The position numbers and the translations under genes were made by a program. Of a stretch of DNA of 64,000 nucleotides, positions 19,401-30,261 are shown in pieces (positions within the stretch are counted from its first letter, which is position 1; each line of letters starts with the position of its first letter). Below the pieces are notes generated by a model. That model was not told where the DNA came from. It did not search any database and saw only the letters and a list, made by a program, of their open reading frames with translations. The DNA is from Amyelois transitella (lineage: Eukaryota > Arthropoda > Insecta > Lepidoptera > Pyralidae), in NCBI RefSeq assembly GCF_032362555.1, contig NC_083520.1, positions 8,184,001-8,248,000 of the forward strand, in the 5' to 3' direction.

Positions 19401-20588
19401 TGCTCTATTAAAGTATCGCTAAATATATCAATTTTCTTCTAAGTACGGCACGATAATGTGGCGCTTGGAGTGCAGTGCTCGTGAACTCTCGACCCGTGGC
19501 AGTGGCCACGCTGTGACCAAGGCCAGGAGCCGCGCTCTGAGGATCACGGCGTGCGTGCTGATGACCGCCGTCGTCTGCAGGCTGCCGTACACTGTCCTCA
19601 TCTACTGGAGGAACAATTTGAGCAATGATATCAATTCGGTGAGTATTTGGGATTAACATTACCAGTTAGATTAGTATATTAATTTTTTTTTGAAGTTAGA
19701 ACGCAATTTTTGTCCCCAATCCCAGAAGTCCCAATCTGTTTATTATTTTAAGGGTTGACTTCTACAGCATGCTTCTAATTTTTAGTAACTACTTCTTCGG
19801 TCTTACCAGGATAATAATCCATATTTTTAATGGCACTTATGAATTTTATTATCATTGTAATTTTTAGGTCGAAGGCAGCTACGACAGCATGTGGTTTGCC
19901 GCCAACTATCTCATGTACCTGAACTGCGCAGTCAACCCTCTGATTTACGGTTTCACCAACACCAGACTGCGCAAGGCTATGGACAGAACGCCGGGGGTGG
20001 CTTGTTTTAAATTTGGATCGTGGTGCTGCGTGTGTGCTATGGTATTTTATTTTTAATTTTTAAATTTTTTTACCACTAGATGTATAACAAATAGATGCTT
20101 TGTCATCGATTTTGCCCACCCTCACTGCGACGACTTACGAACTGAACTCAATGCATTAATATGGCTAGTCCTACGAATATTATTAAGGCTATGTCTCATC
20201 AGAGCTCAGGGCCCTCCATAGGAACCATTGCAGAATTGAAAAAATAAGTTAAAATTATCCTTAAAATGCAACAGCTCTAATCATATAAATTCAGCCATCT
20301 TTGTTTTTGGGCATAATCCTCAAGCCTCTAGCTCTGAGTTCCTTCGTGGAATACGTGCAATGGTCCTTAAATAATTTAAAAAAATTAATTTTACAGCTGC
20401 ACAGAAAACAAGTAGTCGTCACAGATAAACATACAGAGAAGATATTCGTAATTGAAAGCACGCCGCGCCCCAACAAGAAACTCACACATGTCATCAAAAA
20501 TATTCTGCACATCAACAAAGAAACAGTAGATTTTAGCATAAAGAATGATGAAATTACCATGAAACCTACCAGAGTTACACCAGTGTGA
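16451..20588 (+). CDS. Rhodopsin-family (class A) G-protein-coupled receptor, probably peptide-type, complete
   Basis: Seven exons: 16451-16474, 17329-17632, 18061-18239, 18754-18876, 19444-19638, 19868-20041 and 20397-20588; phases 0, 1, 0, 0, 0, 0, giving 396 residues. Seven hydrophobic segments are visible. TM1 is near residues 34-56, with FMNSIII in the GN position. TM2 has NLALVDL. TM3 is preceded by Cys102, which likely pairs with Cys181 in the second extracellular loop. TM3 ends in SYDRL (124-128) instead of DRY. TM6 has CRLPY (255-259) where most class A receptors have CWxP. TM7 has NPLIY (298-302), the NPxxY switch. The N-terminus is short and has no signal peptide; the cytoplasmic tail has a Cys cluster (CCVC), a possible palmitoylation site. 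Family membership is firm. The ligand is not: the short loops suggest a peptide receptor, but I do not recognise the orthologue. Confidence 0.88.
16875..16985 (+). repeat. Family J repeat, decayed 3' fragment
   Basis: In the first GPCR intron: TTCCATCATGAAGCC, ATTCAGCTAAACGTGG and TAAGGGATAAAGTCGTGATA are recognisable family J blocks with the middle missing. Confidence 0.5.
17053..17155 (+). repeat. Family K (LINE 3' end), 5'-truncated copy
   Basis: GTGGATGAAGCGAAAGAAGT, CAGGGATCGTGGCAAGTGG, CTCCGGGAAAGACGCGTGA then a TATGTATGTATG tail, in the first GPCR intron. Only the last 100 bp of the family are present. Confidence 0.7.
17672..17800 (+). repeat. tRNA-headed SINE family S, 3' fragment
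   Basis: TTCCCCTGCAAAGGTTG, GTAAAAATCTGACTCCGCCC and AATCCAGGATTATTG match the body of the fuller family S copy at 26610-26965. It lies in the second GPCR intron. Confidence 0.6.
18343..18586 (+). repeat. Family J SINE-like repeat, near full length
   Basis: Starts GCCGTGTGGTTCCTGGCA, contains CGGATGTCGTATAAGGCG and CAGTCTTTTCAAGACTG, ends GGGATATAGACGTGACCA. It lies in the third GPCR intron, sense to the gene. A family S fragment follows at about 18625-18715. Confidence 0.8.
19095..19360 (+). mobile_element. Family K: 5'-truncated LINE insertion with 14-bp target duplication
   Basis: The insert is flanked by the direct repeat AAGTATTAACCCTA (19081-19094 and 19361-19374), a target-site duplication of the kind made by target-primed reverse transcription. 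It carries an open frame ending in a peptide with blocks GRPRRTYLDQI, RRACMKRVMNVDEAKEV and RDRGKWKEVVSAYPFGKEA, then a stop, then an ATGTATGTATGT tail. The conserved peptide is probably the C-terminus of a non-LTR retrotransposon protein. It lies in the fourth GPCR intron. Confidence 0.8.
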
Positions 20589-21362
20589 TTTGAAAGGAAC
20601 GTTCACAATTTAATACATAAGTTAGAATGCATGTCATATAATGATCTTATGACATGTAAAGTACGAGTAACAAGTTCAAAACTGCAATAAGTTATAATTC
20701 TCTCTTACGTTTCCATATAACTTTAATCCACTTTCTATTGTATTCAATGTATCTGCCCATACGAAGATAGTATGGTTAAAGTAATAAAATAAAAGATTGT
20801 TATCATAATCATTCGTTATAATTATTTCTTAACAGTTAAGTAACAGATGCATATATTTTTGGGATTTAGCATACAGTAAATACGAGTAGGTATACAGCCG
20901 CAGTTAAAACCATAAATTTAATGAAGCAAGGTGGATTAAAAACAAATTAGGATTAATAGTTCCGGGTTCGATTTATGAACTTTGATAAGTCTTATCCACC
21001 CTCTTTCTCTTACATAATCTAATCACTGCTCTTGCTCTTATGGAGTGGACAAAACCAACAATCTAGAAAAGACTGGAAGGTCACATTCAACTTTATGGCC
21101 TAATGATATAATTGAGATTCAAAGTGACTGATTGCTATGTCCATCGCCTAAAAGAAGAAGCCCAAGTTTATAAGCTTGTCTCGTGATTGACTTTTCTACA
21201 CGTGAAGATTAGCAGCTGGCACATTGTGTTTTTTTCACTACCAGAATCAGCATGGAAGCTTCTTATGAAACATCTTCCTCTTACTCTGTAGTAAACCACA
21301 AAGATAAAGATAGGGAAGTTAGAGACAGGCTTGTCAATGTTCGTGAATAAGGGGACTGGTGA
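20589..21362. other. Intergenic: 3' flanks of GPCR and SmydA genes
   Basis: The stretch separates the convergent ends of the GPCR (+) and the SmydA gene (-). It includes the GPCR poly(A) signal and a decayed minus-strand family J copy at about 21035-21195. No gene is seen. Confidence 0.5.
20783..20788 (+). terminator. Polyadenylation signal AATAAA of the GPCR gene
   Basis: AATAAA lies 195 nt after the GPCR stop codon in AT-rich sequence and is the nearest canonical signal I noticed. Confidence 0.55.
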
Positions 21363-24300
21363 TTATTCTGAGACACCATTTCCATTTGTCAATTCTTCAC
21401 CGAGTTCCAGCTGGCTAGACAGATCTTGTATTTTGGCTTCCAACGCATCTCTCATGTGTGGTTCCACCCTTAGGATGTTGGTGGCTTCTTGCAGCAACAC
21501 CATGCTTTCCATCAATTGATCCTGCGAATAGAAAATTAAAGTATTTTTCAAAATACCATTTAAAGCATTTTGCCATATCCGCCAAGCCATACATACATAT
21601 ATATACATATTTATAATGATGCCTCTTTCCCCGAAGTGCAGGCAAAGATTACATCTTTCCACTTGCCACGATCCCAGCATACTTCTTTCGCTTCATGCAA
21701 GCTCGTTGGAATAACCATACCTAAGCCGTGGGCGCCGAATTTTCCACAATGAAGAAGCAAGTGGGGTGAACGCCAAATAATTTAAATATAAGGGAGCCTG
21801 TTTCGTCTTATTTGCGAAAAGCCAAAATATGTTTCTTTATCAACTATGGATAAATTAGCATTTTCCATGGTTACTACCTCGACTTTAAACGAACTCATAA
21901 AATGATGATTCCGTTTTTCTGAAAAAGCTGTTGATTATGATTACCATAGGTTTTTTGTGTCGTCCTGATATTTTCATTATCTGAAAGAGGACTCGAGCTT
22001 TATAATATTAAAATTACAGTTGCTTTTTCGGACAACTTGTGGCGAACTGTTTGCGCAACAGATCGCTGATAGCTGGCAGCTTTCCAATATTCCTTAACTA
22101 GATTTGTTTCGGTAACACAATATTTATTATTATATCACTAGTTGGTAAGTAAGTACTTTTAAACAAACTGAAAGATCCTACTAGATCTTTGATTCTATAA
22201 TTATGTAGTAGGTAAAACTTACTTATATCAAGTTTCAAAAAATTATATGAGTAGGTACTTCTACAGTAATCGTTCGTTGACTATGCCAGGAATTATATGC
22301 GATCTTGAACTCAATATTAAAAATAGATAATCGTGTTACATTGAGATGAAAGTTAAGATGAAAGGCAATCAAGAAGTGAAATTAGCTGTGTCTGCAAGAA
22401 ACAGCTTAACAAAAGAGAAAACATCATCATCACGTACCAACACAGGAAGTCCGCTAAACATAAGCCTACTCCAGCCCATTATTGGTTAAAACTAGAGCTG
22501 ACAACATCACCAAGAAACAACTATTACCTCTACGCCTGACGCCAAGAAGATTTTATAATGGTAGCCAATTTTTAAAATCTTCTTTGTCGAATTTACGTTA
22601 CTTACTTGTGCTCCAGCCTTGGTTATCTTCCCATTTTCGAAATCTCTCTTAGTTTGCATAGTCATCGCAGCTTGAAGATCTAACAGTAATGTTCCTCTGA
22701 ATCTTGTGAAACCAGGATCCAATTTATCAGCAAGTTCGAGAAGTTCGTGGCATAAATCTATTTTTCTGGTTAGTAAATGATCTGGTAACTCTGCAAAGTA
22801 AGTTTAAATAGGTTTAATATTATTCCGTTGCTCGTCCGCTTGCTTTTAAATGTAATGAATTTATTCTTTTACTATCAAACTCTAATTAAATAATGAATTA
22901 TGAAGTTATTGAAAATAAAAAGTTTAGATATTTGTGACCATCTTTGGCAAATTGCATCATTCGTAAAACCACGTTGTATGAAAAGTTATAAGATACTTAT
23001 TAATTTCTAAACACTTGCTTTCACTTATGAACATTTTGGAATTCTTTCCCGTGATTTACGTCTTGGCAGAAAGACGTGTGTCATGTCACACTAATGGATA
23101 ATTGCACTGGCATTCATTTTAATGTTTGTACCCCCTTGACCCATTTGGACGATGCTTCTTCGAACTTGAATAAAAATGGATTATGATATAAATACCATTC
23201 TTTCAATCAAAATTCAAAAAAGTGTTTCAAATACCGTGGTATTTGAATGTAAGTAATGTGAATGAAGTTTCAAACAACTTACCTGAAAGTGTGTATCCTT
23301 TATAGTTCCCATAGATTTGAATCAGTGCTAATTTTGCTTGCACAATCAAGTGATTACTGGGATGCATTGTATTGCTATATCTTTCGATAAACTCTTCGAA
23401 CTCCTTGGGGCCATTCTTATTCAGTTTATTCAAATCTTGTGATAAGGCATTATTTCCCCATACCATTTGTCGTCCGTGAATAAAATGATTACATACCTCA
23501 CATTTCCATAAAGCGCCTTCGTCTAATGGATTTGTTGATATTAACATGGGCCGCTTGGTGGATTCTGGGTTACTAAATGGACCATTGCACATAGAGCAGT
23601 AAATGCTTCCTAAATACGTCCCTAATTCTGTAGGGTCTGTACATCTTTCACACTCACAGTCAAAACATTTGTTGTTTTTCAGATGTCTTCGTCTATCCAA
23701 GGTGCCCCATAATGATTGTGTATAGGTAGTTGTAATCAGTTCACCTTTTGCAATTGGCACTGTCGCTATCACTGCCATAATATAATCATCACCAATAAAT
23801 ATATGACGAGTGTTAGCTTTGCAATTGTGATTCATCATAGATGCCGTAACATAAATAGCTCTTGACCTTTTAGTACCATCAACCGACCTAACATCAAATG
23901 CATTTGTATCAAAAATTGAAGCCACTTTTAAAATTGTTTCTTCATCAAATGGCATTCCTAATACTTGGACTATAAAAGTCACTAAATTTGCTTTCAAAAC
24001 AAGATACAATGGTGTGTCTTTTCTGTCCTCTAAATGGGATTCCAAACTCAAAATATTTTCATACTGAGGAGGATTGGTGGTTTTCATGAGTAACACTCGT
24101 AACGGTGAAATAACACAATAAGCAGCCTCATTTTTGTCCGGCTTCTCATATTTTATCGTGCACTTATACTTTCTATCCGACATAGTTTTGCATTCTGGTT
24201 TATGTACATCGGCCTTTTCACATTTCGGTCCACACATAGGCCAGTTGCACATCGAGCATTTGTAGTAATCATACTTGTCTTCAATCTTCATTGGTTCCAG

Positions 24301-24594
24301 TTTTTTACCACATCCTAGACAGTGGGGTGCACAACTGATCCTGGGTCCGATTACTGCTGGTTTTTCTTTGAGGATCATTTCCCCAGCCTTGATGTCCCTG
24401 GTCGCTATCATATGTCTTCCTATCTTGTCTGACACCTGCACTTTGAAAGCACAGCACTTGAATTTGTGTCCCTCCCTCCATCCTAGTTTCTGGTGGGCCT
24501 TTGTACAATAGTATACGAGTTTGCATCCTCCGCAGGTCTGGTTTGCCGGTTGTTGGCAAACTTCACATGTTGGGATTTCTCGTTTTTGATCCAT
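21363..24594 (-). CDS. SmydA-type SET/MYND domain protein (SmydA-8-like), complete
   Basis: Three exons on the minus strand: 23283-24594, 22606-22790 and 21363-21521, phases 1 and 0, giving 551 residues. An N-terminal MYND zinc finger has the full ligand set (Cys10, 13, 21, 24, 30, His34, His43, Cys47, with YYC). A split SET domain follows: GRHMIATRDIKAGEMILKE (residues 59-77), an inserted second Cys-rich segment (CLGCGK...CSMCNWPMCGPKCEKADVHKPEC), then the SET core with NHNCKAN (255-261) and TTTYTQSLWGTLDRRRHL, and a post-SET CFDCECERC. This layout is the arthropod SmydA group related to Drosophila msta/SmydA proteins, thought to be lysine methyltransferases or their relatives. The usual NHSCxPN motif is altered to NHNCKAN, so catalysis is uncertain. 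A paralogue lies head to head at 30262-37880. Confidence 0.9.
21590..21700 (-). repeat. Family K (LINE 3' end) fragment
   Basis: CATACATACATATATATACA, then CTCTTTCCCCGAAGTG, CTTTCCACTTGCCACGATCC and CATACTTCTTTCGCTTCATG are complementary to the family K 3' end. It lies in the last intron of the minus-strand SmydA gene. Confidence 0.6.
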
Positions 24595-26286
24595 TTAACA
24601 AAGACACGGCCGCCCCGGTTGGTTCCCAACACAATACTCGTTTTAAATAGATATGTATAATTATCACCATGGGCTCGGAGACGTGCCAAGAAAATAAGGG
24701 ATTGATGTAGTTTGCAGATGTGCTGTTGTATGAGATAATATTGAACAAGTAGGTAACAAAAGTACTTGTGTTATTTCGTACGAGAATTCGAATTGCGTAA
24801 ATAAAATAATTACATTAATATCTTTTGTTAAATTTTCAAATTTTAGTTAAGTTGGTGCGACGTGATTGTCTAAGTCGAAATTTCAACAGAAACATGATAA
24901 CTGCATGCACACACACTCATATATTTTCGAAATAAATAATCTTATTTTTCATATCAATTTAATTAAGATAAGTTAAATACGAAACAATGTTGTTGCGAAC
25001 TAACTTAATGCAGTCTTCAAAAATGGTCCAGACTAAGTTTGGACCACTAATCAAGTGCTTTCCAGCAATTTAAGTACTCATCAAGTTTTATAAGTATATA
25101 CATTTTTACTTAGGAATCCATTTGCATTAAAAGGTGCAAAATTTTGTTAACGAGTTCATTCCTATAATTTAGTGACCCGACAAACCTTGATTATTTAGAT
25201 TTTTTATTTGTATTTGTATGGTAAATAAAATGTACCTATCACTTAGGTAACAATAATAAAATGAAGACAGCGTAATTATGAAACAGAATTTTCATATGGA
25301 GGTAGGTATGTTTTCAATAATTTTTAGTTGTCATGTTGGCGTGAATTTATTCAAATTAAACTACCATAGTAACTGGTATTTAAAAAAAAGTCAAGAGTGC
25401 TCATGAGAATAAGCACATTTATTTCGTGCATAGTATATTGTGTGCCAGCCGCCAGTTGCTTCTCTTAAGTCTATCAAGGGAGAAGCTTAAAAACTTGGGA
25501 TGTTTTTTAGGTGATGATAGCCACCTCGTTAAGCTATCTAACTAAAAGGGCCCTAGTCTCGAAGAAAGAAAAAATTCTTATTTCGAAACTAGTTTCGAAT
25601 TTCGCCGAAGGGGTCTTCATGAGACTGCTGTCTCTCTCTACGCCGTAAGGGATGAATACGACATAATGTATGTTGAGTGATAAAAACCTTATGAGGACAG
25701 GTAGCTAAGATTCTTTTTGTAAATTTTCATGTTAATCATCTGCAAATTTTCTTTTTTTTTAACATCATCATTTCCCTTTCCTAGCCCAGTGGAAATGAAC
25801 TCGGATAATCCCATTCTTCATTCACACAAGGTTACGTAAGCCATAGTTTCTGGACCGCCGTAGTCATAAAAGTTCACTCGAGTCGGTGAGTGTGCGCATA
25901 CGCAGATGATTTTTTTTTATTTGTACATAAAAAATACGTGAAGTGAAGAGTGATTTTGTATTTAAATGAAAATAGTTTTAAAATTGAGGATTTATAAATA
26001 ATTTTTTTTAAGGTAAGTTTTTGTTTACAAGTTAGCAATGAAATGTAATATTTTCGATTATAACATACTACCTATATTTTTAATCTAAATATACTTTTAT
26101 ATGTTATAGGTACATACCTAGTTAGGTCCTAGTAAAAGGCTTAGGTTTATGGGATTGATCCTTCAATAGTCTATAAAATCTACAGTTTTTTAAATTTTGG
26201 ATAAATTCTACCAATGCGAAGAATATTAATGTCAATCTGCTATGAATTAAAAAATAAATAATATAGGACCTCGTTAATTAATCTAA

Positions 26287-26540
26287 TCTATACTAATATT
26301 ATAAAGCTGAAGAGTTTGTTTGTTTGAACGCGCTAATCTCAGGAACTACTGGTTCGAATTGAAAAATTCTTTATGTGTTGAATAGACCATTTATCGAGGA
26401 AGGTTTAGGCTATATAACATCACGCTGCAACAATTAGGAAGAAATAATGGAAAACGTGAAAAAAAAATTATTCATCCTTGAAGGCTTCAATGATGCCCAA
26501 AATAACTATTCCACGCGGACGAAGACGCGGGCACAGCTAG
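26287..26540 (+). mobile_element. Lep1-type non-autonomous Helitron
   Basis: Starts TCTATACTAATATTATAAAG, contains GAACGCGCTAATCTCAGG and GAATAGACCATT, ends GACGCGGGCACAGCTAG with T next. A 5' TC, a 3' CTAG and insertion between A and T fit Helitrons. A second copy at 58316-58577 matches closely along its length. Confidence 0.8.
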
Positions 26541-26609
26541 TGATTGATGTAACCATAAATTAAACGTCTATTTAAGATACTTAGACACCAAGTTTGTTTA
26601 TAACACCTT

Positions 26610-26965
26610 AATCTACCAACAATAAGCATCGGTGGTCGAATCTATAAATGCGCATAAAGGCACAGGTTCAAATCCCATCTCGGCCATGTATCCAGTGGCT
26701 AGTTTCAAAGTTATATACCTACATTAGTTTGGATACTAACCGATGCTATGACAAGAGAAAAACATCGTTAGGTAACATGCACATTCAGGCAACTGTATGT
26801 GTTACCATGATGCAATACGGTTTAGGTTCCCCTACAATGGTTGTGGAGGTTCTATAAAAACCTGACTCCCTCCATCCGGGATCCAAAGTTAAGTGCGTAT
26901 CCTGGGCTCCTCTTCAGAGTGGTGAAGATGTCACTGGGACTACTGCCAGGAGGAAGATGAATCTA
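26610..26965 (+). repeat. tRNA-headed SINE family S, near full length
   Basis: The head has CGGTGGTCGAATC and a B-box-like GGTTCAAATCC. The body continues through ACATCGTTAGGTAACATGCA, TTAGGTTCCCCTACAATGG, ATCCGGGATCC and GGGCTCCTCTTCAGAG to AGGAGGAAGATGA. It is a Pol III-type retroposon, not a tRNA gene. Confidence 0.75.
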
Positions 26966-27331
26966 GGTACTAACAATTGTCTAGAATTACTTCATTTTAA
27001 ATTCCAAACAAGCAAACCTCTGAATAGCAACTAGTTAGTGATAAAACTAAGCGGATTCTTCGCGCAACCTCATTTCAAATGTTGGTAATTCTGGAAACAT
27101 TAATAGATCGTAAATTAGAATTAGCTGTAGGATAGATATAATTTAACACTGAAGCCCTCTGCTATGCCAACATTCCGAATTATAGTTTAGTAGTACTGTT
27201 TGTTGTCGTGTTGTGCCCAGCACTTAATAATGGGACCACTTAATATTTTTTTCATGCATATCATAAAAGGAGACTTAGGAAACTTTTTGCTCTCCCAAAC
27301 GATTTGATTGGTCAGCTGATCGGTCTTTATA

Positions 27332-27810
27332 TACAGGGTGACATTTAAAACAACTGCATCCTTTTAAACATAGACTATACCCATGCTTCTGAGCCGTTTG
27401 AGCCTATTTTTATTTAAATTAAACGTCATCATTTTCACATTTAAAAACCCTCAAAAACGACGTCACACGCTTTATTTAAGACTAATACTACAAAAAGAAA
27501 TTAAAACTAAACATGTAAAAAAATGTGTGAAGAATAAATTATTTTTCTAGTATCAAGATCAAGTAAAGTACAGAGTTGACGAGATCGCTCAGCTGAATGA
27601 ATTGTGTCGTTGACCTCTGAATCTTACACGTCGCTTTTCCGCCGGCCGGGATGATATTACGTATTTAGGATCGTGGATTTTGATACTTTTATTTTTTTTC
27701 GTACTTTCTGAAATATGAACCGATATTTTTCTTTTAACGTTTTTAAATATCCTTTAGATGAGTACACTTAACAGTTAAATTTATGCAGTTGAATTAAAAG
27801 TCACCCTGTA
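27332..27810. mobile_element. MITE-like element with inverted ends, about 479 bp
   Basis: The left end reads TACAGGGTGACATTTAAAAC and the right end, reverse-complemented, TACAGGGTGACTTTTAATTC. Similarity extends about 28 bp through CAACTGCAT. If the ends are CAGGGTGAC, the flanking TA on each side is a TA target duplication, as for Tc1/mariner-type MITEs. It has no coding capacity. Confidence 0.75.
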
Positions 27811-27952
27811 GAATGATATTTTTCATAAGATTTAGCTTCTTGCTATATATTTTTAAATCGTCCTGACGGTTGTAGTCCCTGCCTACTCCTCAAGGGAGCG
27901 GCGGCGGTAGCGGTTTGGGCGGTATGCCATTTAGGTTACTGGATGTCACAAA

Positions 27953-28078
27953 GCCGTGTGGTTTCCGGTACCAGTCATTAGGCCAAATAGCTGAGCGTGG
28001 CCTATCAGTCTTTTCAAGACTGTTGGCTCTGTCTGACCCCACAAGGGATATAGACGTGACCATATGTATGTATGTATG
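27953..28078 (+). repeat. Family J repeat with internal deletion
   Basis: Has both ends of the family (GCCGTGTGGTTTCCGGTA at the 5' side, GATATAGACGTGACCATATG plus a TATGTATG tail) but lacks about 120 bp of the middle. Confidence 0.7.
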
Positions 28079-28530
28079 AAGTCAAAATCATTATTTAAAA
28101 AAATATCTCTCGCAACGAAAACTCCGGGCAAAAACTCCCTACTAATTACTTATTGCGAAAGTAACTCTTGTCTGTCTGTTATTCTTCTACGCTTAAACCA
28201 CTGAACCGATTTAAATGAAATTTGGTTCACTGATGGAGTTGACTCTGAGGAAGACAACTTTTAATTACGAAAAAAAAGAGTGAAGACCACGCGGATGAAG
28301 TCGCGGACTAATTAGTAAATAAATTAAAAACTTAGAATAGTGATGGCACAGAAATGGGTCACTTTTATCGTCGCGTGTTATCGACCCCATTCTTGCGCTA
28401 AAATTACATCGCCCAGTTTCAGATTTCTGAAGAGTTCCATGAAATTGCGTGAAACGAATATTAGAAGCATATAGGGTTGCCAATTGTGATGGAATTGTTT
28501 TTATTTAAGTACTTTTATTTTTTATAAAAA

Positions 28531-28866
28531 AAAAGAATATGACCACTCCATGTCGTTTTCATGGACGTCGTAAAAGGCGACTAAGGGATAACCTTATAAA
28601 CTTGGGATTCTTCCTTTAGGCGATGAGCTAGCAACCTGTCATTATTTGAATCTCAATTCCATCATCAAACCAAAAAAGCTGAACGTGGCCTATCAGTCTT
28701 TTCAACACTGTTAGCTCTTTCTACTCCGCAAGGGATAAAGACGTGATTATATGTATGTCTGTAAATATCTATGTAATATCAGCTGAACGTGGCCTATCAG
28801 CTTTTCAAGAATGTTAACTCTTTCTACTCCGCAAGGCATATAGACGTGATTTTATGTATGTATGTA
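28531..28866 (+). repeat. Two family J copies in tandem
   Basis: A copy at 28531-28763 (GACCACTCCATGTCG to GACGTGATTATATGTATG) is followed directly by a second 3' portion at 28779-28866 (CAGCTGAACGTGGCC to a TATGTATGTATG tail). The second could be a duplication or an insertion into the first copy's tail. Confidence 0.7.
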
Positions 28867-28944
28867 TATACATATATGTATTTTATTTTTACCAATGAAT
28901 AGGTACAACAAAATTTTTATAATTAACCTTACACTCACACGAAC

Positions 28945-29068
28945 TAGGACGCCGAAAACCGGACCAAGTGGAGAGAGAGAAGTCGGAAGGCGGACCCCGG
29001 GCCCCGAAACACTTCTGTGGAGGGTGACACCGGGAACACGCAGAGATGAGCGATAAGAGAGAGAGAGA
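28945..29068 (+). repeat. GC-rich dispersed repeat family L with GA microsatellite
   Basis: CGGACCCCGGGCCCCGAAAC, ACTTCTGTGGAGGGTG and CACCGGGAACACGCAGAG are followed by (GA)n. A reverse-oriented relative lies at about 51180-51255. Base composition is far more GC-rich than the surroundings. Confidence 0.6.
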
Positions 29069-29507
29069 GTATGTATTTAAATGAATATGGCAATGTAGAA
29101 GTTAGTTTGCAAGCATCCTTATTTTAAATGGAATAACTGAGATTTCTTCATTGAATCAAAGGCTAAGGTAAATAAAGGAAGAAAGAGTAAATTTTAAACC
29201 CACTTTTAATTATTTTTTCTATTAATTTCTTTTTGTACTATTTTAACAGTTGTCTCTTTTTATAAAAGTTATTATATGGTTTTTCTGGCATCCACCGAAC
29301 ACCGCTCGGTCACTCAGGTACTTATTAATAATACATGTTTTGAAACGTTTCATTTTGGAGTCGCTCGGTGACCACGTATCATTGTAACGTATCATTGTAA
29401 AAGTCCGAGATAAAATTAAGGTACGTTACATGTGCGTTAAATACCTGTATTATTTATAAATAGTCTAATGTAACACGAAAGTTTAAAATCAGATTTAAAA
29501 AATGGTA

Positions 29508-29735
29508 TGTAAATGTGGAGAGGATGAATGAAAGCAGGTTGACTAAGCAGATATACAAGGAGATTGTGGAGGGAAAGGTCGTAGTGGGAAGGCCTAGACG
29601 AACGTATCTTCATCAAATTAAGGACGTGCTGGCAAAGGGTCAGGTCAAGTGTACCCGAAACCACCGAGCTTGCAGGAAGAGCGAAGGAAGTATGCAGATA
29701 TTGTGGCAAGTGGAAAGATGCTATGTAACTATGTA
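29508..29735 (+). repeat. Family K (LINE 3' end) copy
   Basis: Encodes blocks LTKQIYKEIVEGKVVVGRPR, then QIKDVLAKGQVKCTRN, closely matching the 19095-19360 copy, with a deletion before GTGGCAAGTGG and a short ATGTATGT tail. Confidence 0.7.
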
Positions 29736-29896
29736 TGTCAAAAAATGGTCCCTATCGAAATCTAAAATAAACCATTGATAACTTTTGATGTAAGCACATT
29801 GACTGATTCTATGCGTACTCTGAAATAATGCCAACATCTCTCGACCTTGCGATTTATTAGGAGTGAGCGACTTTGGCCTTAATCAGTTATCATTTT

Positions 29897-29927
29897 CTAT
29901 AAATAAATTTATTAAATTTATTTATAG
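29897..29927. repeat. Perfect A/T hairpin, 14-bp arms, 3-nt loop
   Basis: CTATAAATAAATTT, ATT, AAATTTATTTATAG. It is simple in composition, so chance is more plausible here than for the GC-richer palindromes. Confidence 0.85.
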
Positions 29928-30002
29928 TTCTAGCCCCCGGCTGTTTTGAGTTTACTAACTCTCATCCGTAATTTTATGCGCAGGTTTTCCTTATTTTCTT
30001 TT

Positions 30003-30236
30003 GCATACATACATATAACCACGTCTATATCCCTGCGACGCAGACAGAGTCACGAAAATACTAGGCCACGTTCAGATATTTGGCTTTATGATGGAATTGT
30101 CATTAAATGGTGACAGGTTGCTAGCCCATCGCCTAAAAGAAGTATCCCAAGTTTCTTAGCATATCCCTTAGTCGCCTTTTACGACATCCATGGGAAATAT
30201 ATGGAGTGGTTCTATTCTAAGGTGATGGAAACCACC
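30003..30236 (-). repeat. Family J SINE-like repeat
   Basis: CATACATACATATAACCACG, CATCGCCTAAAAGAAG, CTTTTACGACATCCATGGG, ending near GGAAACCACC. It ends about 24 bp before the first coding exon of the plus-strand SmydA gene. Confidence 0.75.
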
Positions 30237-30261
30237 TTAAATCATGTTTCTGTTTTCAGGA

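Larger units (their letters stand above)
24595..30259. other. 5.7-kb region between two head-to-head SmydA genes, repeat-rich
   Basis: No coding gene is seen. It should hold the promoters of both SmydA genes and perhaps untranslated exons of the plus-strand gene; CGAGTCGGTGAGTGTG near 25874 looks like a donor but I cannot support an exon. Repeats are a decayed family J copy (about 25460-25680), a Lep1 Helitron (26287-26540), a family S SINE (26610-26965), an inverted-repeat element (27332-27810), family J copies (27953-28078, 28531-28866, 30003-30236), a GC-rich family L copy (28945-29068) and a family K copy (29508-29735). Confidence 0.6.

Noticed and set aside
29515-29778. An 87-residue ORF resembling a small conserved protein
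   Set aside because: It is a family K retrotransposon tail, shared with the 19095-19360 copy and others, not a host gene.
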